Shown here: positions 7,507 through 17,306 of the stretch, in pieces | Layout: each line of letters opens with the position of its first letter | Position numbering within the stretch: position 1 is the stretch's first letter | Assembly: GCA_002256395.1 (NCBI GenBank) | Contig: NKJG01000004.1 | Coordinates: forward strand, 326,270-390,269 | DNA from: Bacteroidetes bacterium B1(2017) | Lineage (GTDB): Bacteria; Bacteroidota; Bacteroidia; UKL13-3 | Direction: 5' to 3' | DNA length: 64,000 nucleotides | The notes under the pieces: generated by a model | What the model was told of the DNA's origin: nothing | Seen by the model: the letters and a program-made list of their open reading frames with translations, nothing else | The model's database searches: none | Program-made: the position numbers and the translations under genes

Positions 7507-10500
7507 TTAATGACCTAACCACAATAGTTTTTCTATTTGATGTTGGCCAGAATTTGTGTTAAATTCTAACAAATAAATTCCTTTTGCTAATTCACCTAAT
7601 TCAATATTTTGGTCGAATAAATTTAGACTAATCGTTTCAACTATTTGTCCTCCTTGGGAATAAATGGTAAGCTTGGTAAACTGCTCTTTACATTTAATAT
7701 TTATTCCCAGGCCATTGCTTAAATAGCCAAATGATACAGGCTTTTCTTGGGCATTTTGTTCTCCAATTTGAATGGTGTTTGAATAGGTAAATTTTCCATC
7801 CAGGTCAATCTGGCGAAGGCGATAATATAAATTGTCTTGAGGAGCATCCATATCGTTAAAGGAATAGGAATTTGTTACATTGCTATTTACTTTTCCTGAT
7901 ACAAATCCAATGCTGTTAAAAGTAAATCCATCCTTACTTTGTTCAATAAAAAATCCTTTGTTGTTTTTTTCACTGGCAGTTTGCCAATTAAGCAGAACGG
8001 AGTTGTTACCTAATCTAGTTCCCCAAAAACGCACTAGTTCAACAGGTGTTGCCGAATTGGTAGGCCCAACAATTTCAAAATCATCCACTGCAAGTCCTAC
8101 ATCAACTGTACCAACATCCGATTTGAATACGATTCTAAAGCAAACTTTAGGGTTTCCGGCTAGGGAAGAGAATACATATTGCATTTGAGTATAGGCACTA
8201 CGAGTTGCATTAAAGAAGGGCTCGTTTTGAGGAAATGCAGCTCCGCCAGCGGTGTTTGCAAAATCGTACCAACTAGTGGCCACGGCTGTGCCTAATTTTG
8301 TCCAGGTATTACCTAGGTTTAAACTATACTCAACAATATATCCATCGTAAGCTATTTCAAATTTGTTTTTAACTTTAAACCTGAGTGTATAGGTTCCGGC
8401 GGCAGTACAATTAAAATTTGGAGAATATAAGCGTGCGTCGTTATTATCTCCGTAATTTCCAGTTAAACCAGTAACCCAAGCAAAAGATCCACTAGCGGTT
8501 CCACTTTTACCTGCTGTAGTAGAGTTTCCTCTAACAAAACCTACACCCGATATCGTTTCAGCTCCAAAATCATTCGGGTTCGAATCAAAATTTCCTCCTT
8601 GGGCTAAGGTGTATGGCACTGCTCTGTAAGGTAGAACTTGAACGCAAGAATTAATGGTTTTAGAATAGGCTCCTCCATTAATTGTTAATGTAACATTATA
8701 AACACCCGCTGTTAAATATTGCTTGCTTGGGTTTTGAAGCGTGCTAAATGTTCCGTCGCCAAAATCCCAAGAATAGGTATTTGCCCCATTAGATGTGCTC
8801 GTAAAATTAATAAATGCACTTACATAAGTTAGTGGTTTGTTTACATAGAAATCGGCAAAAGGAGGTGCAAAAATATTGGATGTAAATAATCCTCTTCCAT
8901 GAGTTGCTGCCACTACTTGTTTATCAAAGGCGCGCATTTGCAACATATCTGTTCTTACATTTGAAAACCCCGAATTACTTGGTTGCCAATTGGTGGAAGC
9001 ACCTTGTAAACTATCTGTTGTCCATACTCCTAATTCAGTGGCCAACATAACTTGCCAGTTTTTATTGGGATTAAAAAGGGCCCATCTTACAGGCATATCT
9101 GGTAAATTTCCTTCAACGCTTGTCCATGTAACTCCATTGTTTTTAGTTTCCCAAACGCTCGTAACTCCATAGCTCGAATAGGTTGCAAGGATATGGTTAT
9201 CATTGCCATTTTCAACTTCTATACACGATACGCTTGTGCTTGGCATTCCCTTTCCGTTATTAATACACGAATCAATTCCAGCCAAAATATGAGCATTATC
9301 AATGCGCATCACTCTACCATTATTAAGGCCAAAAAACACCCTATTACTTGTGTTTGGAGATACCTTAACATGGGTTATTTTTCCTCCATTAAATAAAGAA
9401 ACGGTATCGTAAACTAATGTGGTTCCTGTTTGCGGATTGTCCCAACGTACAAATGTTCCAGTGTTACCACACATATACATTTTGTTATTTAAATCGTCGT
9501 AATCTGTTGGACTAATAAAGCTGCCTACATTTTGGCTGGTGTTCAATACATTTGAAAAGCTACCTCCGCCATTGGTTGAGCGGTAATAACTGGTATATAC
9601 ATAAGACGTAAACCAATAAGTAGGTTGGTCCTGATCGATATGGCAAAATGCGCCATCTCCGCCTGTTACCTCCACAGTACTATTTATACCCGCTGTACTA
9701 AATGCATGTGAGCCATTGTCTTGCGCTCCCGCCACATATTGGTTTGCACCTGCATTTGGATGAATATCACAGGCATAAAATTGAAGTGTGTTGTAATTAT
9801 TTCCTTTGTTTTCTATTACAGGGCTTGCAACAGCAAAGCTGCCACATCTATATACGCCACCGTCATTTGAGAAATAACAAACAGAAGAATTTCCAGGTTC
9901 AAAATAGGCATAATGTTGGTCGGCATGTACTTCTTGAAAGCCAAAGCCACCATACCAATGCGAAAGTTGGGTCCAACTGCTACCTCCATTTGAAGTTTTA
10001 AATAAATCAACTCCACCCACTACACATACTTGTGAATTATTTGGGTCAACAGCTAAACTTAAATCATACCAAGCTTGTCCTCTACTAAAATCTTTTCTAT
10101 TGGATGCTTGAGAAACCCCTGCGTCGGCATCAATTGGGTGGGAGGCAACTGTGTCAAATGAAACCCCTGCATTAGTAGATTTAATTATTGCCTTAATTAC
10201 ACTTCCACTTTCAACTAAGGCATAAATTGTATTGGTGTCGTTATTAGCAACTGCAATTTCCATTTCATCCCTGTTAACATAGGCTGGAATGGTTAGAGGG
10301 GTAGTCCAAGTGCTACCTTTATTATACGATTTATGAATGGTTCCACCGGTACTTGTTCCATTACTCATGGTAACATAAATTGTTCCATTTGCCATTACCT
10401 CAAGGTCGTATGCAATGTCTCCTCCTGCAGATGAAATACCAGAGCCAAGCACTTTTGTGAAAGCTGTACCACCGTTAACCGTTCTGTATAAACCTGTTTT

Positions 10501-11202
10501 TGTTAAAACAAAAGTGGTATCTCCAACACCCAATGAAACCACTTTTTGGCAATAATAATAACTTGAATTATTAGTGGCAGCAACTTGGGTCCAAGCAGCT
10601 CCACCATTGGTGCTTTTCCAAACGCCCAAACCCCTAATTGCATCCAGGTTTCCGTTGCCTTCACCTGTACAAAAATACATGACTTGAGGATTGTTTGGGG
10701 CTTGGTCTATGTGGGTAATGGCAAGGTTTTGAAAGAAATCATTAATAGGCGTCCAATTTGGACTTGCGGCAGTAATATCTGTTGTTTTCCATAGCCCTCC
10801 ACCGGCACCTCCTGCCCAAACGGTTTTTCTACTTACATCATTTAAATCAACCAATAAACTCCTCGTTCTGCCTCCATAATTATTGGGTCCGCGTTCGGTC
10901 CAAGTTACACCTGGAATAGCTGCTTTACCTCTCCCTTGTTGTGCAAATAGTTGTTGTTGGTATTGCCAAGCAGCATAAAGTCTTTCGCGAGGAACAATCC
11001 CTAATGCAGGGTCTTTGGTGAGCTCAAATTCTTGCTCCCAAGCTAAGTCCATTCTATCTTTTAGAGGAACCTTGGTTTCTGTATTGAATAAAATTCCACG
11101 TTTATTAAACCTCACAATCTCAAGGCCTAAATAACTATTTATAGAAATAGAAAAAAGGATGGTTAAGGCTAAAAAGGAAAATATCGATTGGGATTTATTC
11201 AT
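7507..11202 (-). CDS. Giant secreted BNR/VPS10-like and PKD protein with T9SS type A sorting domain
   Basis: The 1231-aa protein has an N-terminal signal anchor. A region of about 700 residues follows with repeated sialidase/BNR-like motifs (GGGLWKTTD, GVWKSTNGGAAWTQV, GLYRTVNGG, TSNGGSSWTQL, YRSTNGGGSF), giving a beta-propeller fold. A PKD domain follows around residues 790-860 (YSWDFGDGTFSTLQNPSKQY), then a jelly-roll-like segment. The last 80 or so residues, ending KGIYLLEFNTNSGQHQIEKL, have the T9SS type A sorting pattern. It would be exported by the type IX system and attached to or released from the surface. No catalytic residues typical of sialidase can be asserted, and the ligand is unknown. 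Confidence 0.85.
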   Translation of the reverse strand: MNKSQSIFSFLALTILFSISINSYLGLEIVRFNKRGILFNTETKVPLKDRMDLAWEQEFELTKDPALGIVPRERLYAAWQYQQQLFAQQGRGKAAIPGVTWTERGPNNYGGRTRSLLVDLNDVSRKTVWAGGAGGGLWKTTDITAASPNWTPINDFFQNLAITHIDQAPNNPQVMYFCTGEGNGNLDAIRGLGVWKSTNGGAAWTQVAATNNSSYYYCQKVVSLGVGDTTFVLTKTGLYRTVNGGTAFTKVLGSGISSAGGDIAYDLEVMANGTIYVTMSNGTSTGGTIHKSYNKGSTWTTPLTIPAYVNRDEMEIAVANNDTNTIYALVESGSVIKAIIKSTNAGVSFDTVASHPIDADAGVSQASNRKDFSRGQAWYDLSLAVDPNNSQVCVVGGVDLFKTSNGGSSWTQLSHWYGGFGFQEVHADQHYAYFEPGNSSVCYFSNDGGVYRCGSFAVASPVIENKGNNYNTLQFYACDIHPNAGANQYVAGAQDNGSHAFSTAGINSTVEVTGGDGAFCHIDQDQPTYWFTSYVYTSYYRSTNGGGSFSNVLNTSQNVGSFISPTDYDDLNNKMYMCGNTGTFVRWDNPQTGTTLVYDTVSLFNGGKITHVKVSPNTSNRVFFGLNNGRVMRIDNAHILAGIDSCINNGKGMPSTSVSCIEVENGNDNHILATYSSYGVTSVWETKNNGVTWTSVEGNLPDMPVRWALFNPNKNWQVMLATELGVWTTDSLQGASTNWQPSNSGFSNVRTDMLQMRAFDKQVVAATHGRGLFTSNIFAPPFADFYVNKPLTYVSAFINFTSTSNGANTYSWDFGDGTFSTLQNPSKQYLTAGVYNVTLTINGGAYSKTINSCVQVLPYRAVPYTLAQGGNFDSNPNDFGAETISGVGFVRGNSTTAGKSGTASGSFAWVTGLTGNYGDNNDARLYSPNFNCTAAGTYTLRFKVKNKFEIAYDGYIVEYSLNLGNTWTKLGTAVATSWYDFANTAGGAAFPQNEPFFNATRSAYTQMQYVFSSLAGNPKVCFRIVFKSDVGTVDVGLAVDDFEIVGPTNSATPVELVRFWGTRLGNNSVLLNWQTASEKNNKGFFIEQSKDGFTFNSIGFVSGKVNSNVTNSYSFNDMDAPQDNLYYRLRQIDLDGKFTYSNTIQIGEQNAQEKPVSFGYLSNGLGINIKCKEQFTKLTIYSQGGQIVETISLNLFDQNIELGELAKGIYLLEFNTNSGQHQIEKLLWLGH

Positions 11203-11298
11203 TGTTTGAGTAAATAATTCTACACAATTTTAAACAAAAAAGCTCAGATTTTTTTGTAAAAACCGTCAATAAATAAAAAGTCGGCCACCACATGTTGT

Positions 11299-12240
11299 TT
11301 AAGCTTGGGACTTTTTCTTTTTCCTGATTTTGAACCAAGTAAATAGGATGGCTGCCAATACAAGGTATGGCCAACTTTGAATTAAAAACAACGCCAAATT
11401 TTTAACACTTTGCCAACCTCCAGTAAGAGAACGTTTTATTAGTTCAAAAAAGCTGTCCTGGTTTTGAGGTTTATAAACATAATCTTTTTTGTAAATTAAT
11501 TCAAGGTTCAAAGTGCTATAGCCCACTTGGTCGAGAAGGTATTTCAATTGTCCTTCACTGCTTTCAATTTCTTCCTGAAGGGCTCTAATGTTTTCCTGTA
11601 ATTGTAAAATATCTTTTATGGAGTTGGCTCGAACCAAGAGCTCATTGTATTTTTTTAGGTAGGCTTTTTTGTTATTCAACCTAGTTTCGGTGTCAATAAA
11701 TTCTGTTGTTACATCTCTGGCAGTTATTGATTTTGTTAGGAGTTCGAGTTCAGAACGTTCAATTTGGGTTAAAAAGCTTTCAAAATAAACAGATGGAATG
11801 CGAATGCTTAAGTTGAAACTCGATTGATTATCGTCGTTGCTAAATTCTTCCTTATCGTAATAAGCTCCAAACCTTTTTATAACAGAATCTAACTGGGTTT
11901 TTGCTTTAGCTAAATTGGTAGTCTTAAAACTAATGGTGCCATCTTTAATAATCATTTTTTTGTTAACAGGTTTGTTAGTCGATGGCTCGCTTGACCCATT
12001 ACTAAAAGTTTGGACGTAGGTGCCACCAATATCTGGCGGGGTAAAAAGCACCTTTTCCTTTAGTGATGCGGCATCTCCATCCCCTTCTTCAGTTACAGTA
12101 TACCCTAGTTCTTCTTCTGGCTCAGGCTCTGCATCCACCAATAGGTCTAGGTTAGCTGTTTTAACTAGTTTTTTTTCTTGTTTTTTGTTGCAGCTTCCTA
12201 GTATAAATAGAAAACTCAGTAGAAGATAAATCAATTTCAT
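11299..12240 (-). CDS. DUF4349 lipoprotein
   Basis: The 313-aa protein starts with a lipoprotein signal (MKLIYLLLSFLFILGSC), so the lipidated residue would be the Cys in LGSC. An acidic linker follows, then a DUF4349 region: KMIIKDGTISFKTTNLAKAKTQL, two coiled-coil-like stretches (KDILQLQENIRALQEEIESSEGQL), a transmembrane helix near the C-terminus (SWPYLVLAAILFTWF) and a basic tail. The domain is widespread and its function is unknown. The ATG at 12240 is preferred to an in-frame start at 12291 because it opens the lipobox signal and lies below a TTG-N20-TACCTTTA promoter. Confidence 0.82.
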   Translation of the reverse strand: MKLIYLLLSFLFILGSCNKKQEKKLVKTANLDLLVDAEPEPEEELGYTVTEEGDGDAASLKEKVLFTPPDIGGTYVQTFSNGSSEPSTNKPVNKKMIIKDGTISFKTTNLAKAKTQLDSVIKRFGAYYDKEEFSNDDNQSSFNLSIRIPSVYFESFLTQIERSELELLTKSITARDVTTEFIDTETRLNNKKAYLKKYNELLVRANSIKDILQLQENIRALQEEIESSEGQLKYLLDQVGYSTLNLELIYKKDYVYKPQNQDSFFELIKRSLTGGWQSVKNLALFLIQSWPYLVLAAILFTWFKIRKKKKSQA

Positions 12241-12260
12241 AGGGTTATTTTTACTTAAAT

Positions 12261-12291
12261 TAAAGGTAAGTTCTTGGCATACTAAAAACAA
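12261..12291 (-). promoter_or_regulatory. Promoter of the DUF4349 lipoprotein gene
   Basis: On the reverse strand TTG (12291-12289) is followed after 20 bases by TACCTTTA (12268-12261), one mismatch from TAnnTTTG. It lies 20 bases before the ATG at 12240. Confidence 0.5.
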
Positions 12292-12317
12292 ACGAAATTT
12301 GTTTATTTTGCCTGCAT

Positions 12318-15300
12318 ATGAAAAACGTATTCTTTGCCATTTTTAGTTTATTTAGCATTACATTATTTGCCCAAGATTTTGCCTATCAAAGTACAGCCAA
12401 TCCTTATTATTGGAAAAATCGTAAACCATATGAAGGTTATTGGCAGCAGGATGTAAACTATCTAATTAAGGCCACCCTAGATGATTCTACTGATATTGTT
12501 ACCGGTAGTGAGGTTCTTACCTATTCAAATAATTCAAATGATACCTTGAAGGTTTTGTATTTTCATTTATATCAAAATGCCTTTATCAAAGGAGGATATT
12601 TGGAGCAATTAAATTTGGCCAATGGGTTTAAACAGAAGTTTGGCAAATATGAGGCCGCTGGAAAGGGAACAGAAATACTTAGTGTTCAAATAGACCGCCG
12701 AGAAGTAAAGACCAGCATAGATTTTTCTATAATGAAGATTGAACTTGAGCACCCAATATTGCCCCATACCAACGAAATTATTTATATTTCTTTTAAAACT
12801 TATTTTGATGATGGGGGCGACCAGCGTCGAAGAATGAAGATGTTTAAAGATGCTGCGGGAAATAAGCAATATGATGTAGTGCATTGGTATCCGAGAATTT
12901 GTGTGTATGATAGAAAATTTGGGTGGGAAACAGACCAACATTTGGGCAAAGAGTTTTATGGCGATTTTGGTGAGTTTACGGTTAGTCTTACTTTACCAAA
13001 CAATTATATAATGGATGCAACGGGTGAACTTGAAAACGAATCGGAAGTTTTGCCTGCTCCATTAAGGGAGAAACTAGATATTAAAAATTTTGCCAAGAAG
13101 CCTTGGGATGAAAAAGCGAGTACCATTATTGAAGCAAATGGAACCACAAAAACTTGGCTTTACCATTCTGTAAATACACATGATTTTGCTTGGACCTGTG
13201 ATCCAACTTATAGGCTAGGGGAGGTAGTTTTAAATTTACCAGAAAATCCAAGAGGAAAGGTTAGGTGTATTGCCTTAGTTCAGGAACCACATGCAAGTGG
13301 ATGGCAGGATGCGGCTTGGTTTAATTCAAAAATAATTGAAACCTATAGTAAAGAGTTTGGAACCTACGCTTATCCAAAAATGATTGTTGCAGATGCTAGA
13401 GATGGAATGGAATACCCAATGTTAACTTTAGACGGCGGAAGTAGCCCTGGCTATTATGGTTTATTTGCACATGAAATAGGGCACAATTGGTTTTTTGGAA
13501 TGGTTGGTAATAATGAAACCTATAGAGCAAGTTTGGATGAAGGGTTTACTCAGTTTTTAACTCATTGGAGCATGAGTAGATTAACCAAGGAGCAAACAAA
13601 AATGAAGAGTAAATCGGCTTGGGTAAACAAGTATTATAAACCTATGCCATCCTTGGATCAAACCGTTTATTATGGCTATTTACGCGATGCCATAAACCAT
13701 AATGATATGCCAATAAATACGCATAGCGACGACTTTAATGGTGCATTGAACCATGGAGGTGGATATGGTCATGTATATTACAAAACAGCCACCATGTTAT
13801 ATAATTTGCAATACGTTTTAGGGGAGGATTTATTTAAAGCTGCCATGCAAAATTATTTCAATCAATGGAAAATGGCGCATCCGTATTTTGAAGACTTTAG
13901 AAACAGTATTATTAATTATACCCATGTTGATTTGAATTGGTTTTTTGATCAATGGATGGAAACAACAAAAACCATTGATTATGGTGTGAAAAAGGTAAAA
14001 AAAGTAGATGATAAATCAATTGCAATAACCTTTGAACGCAAAGGTGAAATGCAAATGCCTCTTGATTTTATTTTGCTTTCTAAAGATTCAAGTATTGACA
14101 GATATACTTTGCCCAATACCTATTTTTCTAAAACGGGTTATGGCACTAGTTTACCTCGTTGGTTGGGGTGGGGTTCTTTAAATAAAAACCATACAGTGGT
14201 ATTCCCATATTCAAAAAAATTAAGTGATGTACAAATAGATCCAACGCATAGATTGGCCGATATAAACGAGTTGAATAATTCATGGAAATGCCCAGTGTTA
14301 TTTACCTTTGACCACCAAGTAACTAGCCCTGCAGATAGACGTCATTATTTGTTAAAAGCAAGGCCCGACCTTTGGTATAATAGCTATGATGGGTTTAAAG
14401 TTGGAGTTCATGTTAATGGGAATTATTTGAACCTAAAGCATGTTTTTAAATTTACAGCATGGTATAATACAGGTGTTGCAAGCAATTATTCCACAGAAAT
14501 ATATTCTAAAAGCAGCGCTATTTATCCCGTTCACTATTCTTTAAGTTATAAGAATAGGGTTGCAAAATTTACGGATGTATTTGTACAAAGCAGAATCTTA
14601 GATGGTTTATTTATGAATAAGCTTGGTGTTGAAAAAACATCCAATCAAAACACCTACCGTTTATATGTTAAAACGATGCGCAGGGTACAATTATATTACC
14701 TTCCAGGTTTTCAAAAAACGGATATTGATTACCAGGCCTTTGTTCCTAATATTTCATCTTATGACCAATGGAACAATACCTTAAATCTAGAGTGGGAGAG
14801 AGGTTTTAACTATTTAAAAGGAAATTCAAAATTGCTATTAAGTTTAAAAACCAGCTCCATTTATTCTGATTTTGATTACGCAGGAATAACTGCTCAAATT
14901 ACTCAAACACATCCTATTCATAAATTAGAATTGAGGACAAGACTTTATGCTAGTTATATTACTGGAAGCCATATTGCACAAGAATCTCAACTTTACCTAG
15001 CTGGCGCTAACCCAGAGGAGATGGTTGAAAATAAATTTAACAGAGCAGCAGGTATTGTTCCTAGTGATTGGTCCGTATACGGAAATGATATTAATAAGTT
15101 TCAAATGGGTGGAGGTATTAATTTAAGAGGGTATTCGGGGTATTTGGCTCCTGTTGTAGTTGGGGCGAACCAATATTATGTATACCGAGGAAATCAAGGA
15201 GCTTCCGTAAATATTGAGTTGGATTATGATAAATACATTAATTTAAGAATGGGGGCTTTAAGCAAATACATTCACTTGGATGCTTACTTGTTTTTTGATG

Positions 15301-15554
15301 CAGGAATTTTGGCAGCAACAACAGGATCTAATTTAGATAAATCACTAGCCGCACAAACAGATAAATTAAATACAGGTGTTATGGCATGTGGTGGCCATGG
15401 ATTAATTTTTACAATAAAACGTTGGGGCGTTTTGGATGAAATTAAACCTTTGTCGATTCGATTTGATATTCCATTTTATTTGAGTAATGCCTCTTATTCT
15501 AATCCTGGAAATATTCAGTATCGTTGGGTTTTAGGGGTTAATAGAAGTTTTTAA
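12318..15554 (+). CDS. M1 family metallopeptidase with barrel-like C-terminal region
   Basis: The 1078-aa protein has a signal peptide (ends LFAQ) and a zinc aminopeptidase core. The HEIGH motif is at residues 385-389 and the third zinc ligand is E408 in DEGF, giving exact HExxH-X18-E spacing; GMEYPM just upstream corresponds to the GAMEN substrate loop. After about residue 680 the sequence changes to alternating amphipathic strands rich in Tyr, ending in RWVLGVNRSF, which looks like an outer-membrane beta-barrel. This suggests a peptidase anchored in or on the outer membrane. It is divergent from the DUF4349 gene. Substrate is unknown. Confidence 0.85.
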   Translation: MKNVFFAIFSLFSITLFAQDFAYQSTANPYYWKNRKPYEGYWQQDVNYLIKATLDDSTDIVTGSEVLTYSNNSNDTLKVLYFHLYQNAFIKGGYLEQLNLANGFKQKFGKYEAAGKGTEILSVQIDRREVKTSIDFSIMKIELEHPILPHTNEIIYISFKTYFDDGGDQRRRMKMFKDAAGNKQYDVVHWYPRICVYDRKFGWETDQHLGKEFYGDFGEFTVSLTLPNNYIMDATGELENESEVLPAPLREKLDIKNFAKKPWDEKASTIIEANGTTKTWLYHSVNTHDFAWTCDPTYRLGEVVLNLPENPRGKVRCIALVQEPHASGWQDAAWFNSKIIETYSKEFGTYAYPKMIVADARDGMEYPMLTLDGGSSPGYYGLFAHEIGHNWFFGMVGNNETYRASLDEGFTQFLTHWSMSRLTKEQTKMKSKSAWVNKYYKPMPSLDQTVYYGYLRDAINHNDMPINTHSDDFNGALNHGGGYGHVYYKTATMLYNLQYVLGEDLFKAAMQNYFNQWKMAHPYFEDFRNSIINYTHVDLNWFFDQWMETTKTIDYGVKKVKKVDDKSIAITFERKGEMQMPLDFILLSKDSSIDRYTLPNTYFSKTGYGTSLPRWLGWGSLNKNHTVVFPYSKKLSDVQIDPTHRLADINELNNSWKCPVLFTFDHQVTSPADRRHYLLKARPDLWYNSYDGFKVGVHVNGNYLNLKHVFKFTAWYNTGVASNYSTEIYSKSSAIYPVHYSLSYKNRVAKFTDVFVQSRILDGLFMNKLGVEKTSNQNTYRLYVKTMRRVQLYYLPGFQKTDIDYQAFVPNISSYDQWNNTLNLEWERGFNYLKGNSKLLLSLKTSSIYSDFDYAGITAQITQTHPIHKLELRTRLYASYITGSHIAQESQLYLAGANPEEMVENKFNRAAGIVPSDWSVYGNDINKFQMGGGINLRGYSGYLAPVVVGANQYYVYRGNQGASVNIELDYDKYINLRMGALSKYIHLDAYLFFDAGILAATTGSNLDKSLAAQTDKLNTGVMACGGHGLIFTIKRWGVLDEIKPLSIRFDIPFYLSNASYSNPGNIQYRWVLGVNRSF

Positions 15555-15568
15555 TAACAGGTATACAC

Positions 15569-15958
15569 CTATACTTTCATTTTTCTAAACGCAAATGCCG
15601 ACCATGTTTCGTCAAAGGATATGAGTGTTAATCTGCTTAAGTTATTACTAGGGTTTAGAACTAATTCCCAACCCAAATCACGTGTTAAATCTGTTTGAAT
15701 TCCAGAGCTTCCTTTCGGAAAATAAATCCATAAAACCGTACCCTCTGCTAGTTGCTTGATAACTTCAACTACTTGTTTTTTTATTTCTCCTTGCGATTTA
15801 ACAAACCAATGAATTTGGCTTGGATTTGATATTTTCTTGTGGAAACTGATGCCTTCCGGTAAAGGTGAAATACTTTCTTCGAAATTGATTGGCGCATTAA
15901 TTTGAAGTATAGTTTGATTTGGTTTTAGTTTTAATTTTTGCTGAATACTCTGTGCCAT
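15569..15958 (-). CDS. DUF3052-like small cytoplasmic protein
   Basis: The 129-aa protein has no signal peptide. It contains KLKLKPNQTILQINAP at the start, LAEGTVLWIYFPKGSSG in the middle and SFDETWSAFAFRKMK at the end. This order resembles DUF3052-type proteins (LGLKPGQ, a GGVIWLLTPK strand, and a DWTGTRLV end). The fold would be a small Rossmann-like alpha/beta domain of unknown function. It lies convergent to the M1 peptidase with a 14-base gap. Confidence 0.55.
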   Translation of the reverse strand: MAQSIQQKLKLKPNQTILQINAPINFEESISPLPEGISFHKKISNPSQIHWFVKSQGEIKKQVVEVIKQLAEGTVLWIYFPKGSSGIQTDLTRDLGWELVLNPSNNLSRLTLISFDETWSAFAFRKMKV

Positions 15959-16074
15959 ATCAAGTTAATTTCTCCAAGAATAGTACTTATTTGGGAATTA
16001 ATTTATTCTAATTTTGGAAGTAGGCATCTCCTTTTTCTGAAGAATTGTTTACTATTGTTTTTTAATTTTAATGG

Positions 16075-17301
16075 ATGTTTAGTAGGCCTTATTTTATTCA
16101 AAAGCATATACTTACTTTTTTAAGTATCAGTTTGTTTTTTGTGGCTCAAACATCCTTATTCGCTCAAGATTCAATTCCATTGGCTAAACGAAAAGACTTT
16201 CAAGATTTGGCCCGAGAGATATTAGGCAAAGACCCTTTTACCCAGTCTCAGCAAGACAAACGCGATACCGCTAAATTCTATTTTTCAATAATTCCCTCCT
16301 TTGCCACTAGTGGTTCTGATAAGGCTTTTGTGACTAGTTTTATGGGTGCCTTTTATTTAGGAAGCTCCAAAACAACCACTCTTTCAACAGTTTATTTTAC
16401 GCCTTATTTTACCTTTTCTGAACAATATGTATTGCCTATGCGGAGTTACATTTGGACAAAAAATAATCGGTTTAATTTTATAGGTGATTATAGATTCATG
16501 AAATATCCGCAGGTTCAATATAATATGTATAAACCTAAAGAAAATAAAGAAGAGTCTCGATTGTTTTATTACCAGACTCGATTTTACCAAACCTTTTCCA
16601 AGTCGGTTAAACCTTGGATGGCAATTGGAGCAGGTGTTCAATACGATTATTATGCGGCAATTAAAGAGGATCAAATATATATTGATAGGCCAACTGCATA
16701 CCAAAAGTATGGCGATACGTTAAACGAATCTTTTATTTCGTGTGGTCCAACTTTGGAGCTTATTTTGGATACAAGGGGCAATACAATTAACCCACAAAAA
16801 GGGACCTATTTACGATTTAGTTTAAGGAATAATTTAAAATCTTTAGGAAGCGATAGAAATTGGACTTCGGTTTATATTGATGCACGTAAATACTTGCCTT
16901 TAAATTATAGGAAAAATCAGGTAATTGCCCTATGGGCTTGGTATTGGAGTGTGGTAAATGGTAACCCAAATTATTTAGATTTACCTAGTAATGGTTGGGA
17001 TAACTATGGAAGAACTGCCAGAGGAGTGTATCGCAATAGGTATAGAAGTACAGGACTTGCCTACACCGAAATTGAGTATAGAACCAACCTTACAGCAAAT
17101 GGCCTTTGGGGCGGTGTTGCCTTTATGAACCTTACATCACCTGCCGTTTTGTTTACCCAGGAGTATCAATTTCCAACATTTTCTACTGGCTTAGGACTAA
17201 GACTAAAATTGGATAAGCGAACTGGGATTAAATGTGGCTTAGATGTAGGGTTAAGTAGAGGTTATTGGACCTACTACTTAACCCTAAATGAGTGTTTTTA
17301 G
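16075..17301 (+). CDS. Barrel-only Omp85/BamA-like outer-membrane protein, paralogue of 3656-4900
   Basis: The 408-aa protein has a signal peptide ending near LFAQ and about 350 residues of amphipathic strands, with a terminal Phe. Shared motifs with the protein at 3656 are LDTRGNTINPQKGTYLRFSLRNNL, DLPSNGWDNYGRTARG and YTEIEYRTNL followed by GGVAFMN. No POTRA domain fits. It is predicted to sit in the outer membrane. It is convergent with the 1327-aa T9SS protein, with only 5 bases between the stops. Function unknown. Confidence 0.75.
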   Translation: MFSRPYFIQKHILTFLSISLFFVAQTSLFAQDSIPLAKRKDFQDLAREILGKDPFTQSQQDKRDTAKFYFSIIPSFATSGSDKAFVTSFMGAFYLGSSKTTTLSTVYFTPYFTFSEQYVLPMRSYIWTKNNRFNFIGDYRFMKYPQVQYNMYKPKENKEESRLFYYQTRFYQTFSKSVKPWMAIGAGVQYDYYAAIKEDQIYIDRPTAYQKYGDTLNESFISCGPTLELILDTRGNTINPQKGTYLRFSLRNNLKSLGSDRNWTSVYIDARKYLPLNYRKNQVIALWAWYWSVVNGNPNYLDLPSNGWDNYGRTARGVYRNRYRSTGLAYTEIEYRTNLTANGLWGGVAFMNLTSPAVLFTQEYQFPTFSTGLGLRLKLDKRTGIKCGLDVGLSRGYWTYYLTLNECF

Positions 17302-17306
17302 AAATG

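Noticed and set aside
8570..8590. GGTTCGAATC-like string resembling a tRNA T-loop
   Set aside because: It lies inside the T9SS protein coding sequence and no acceptor stem, D-arm or anticodon arm can be drawn around it.
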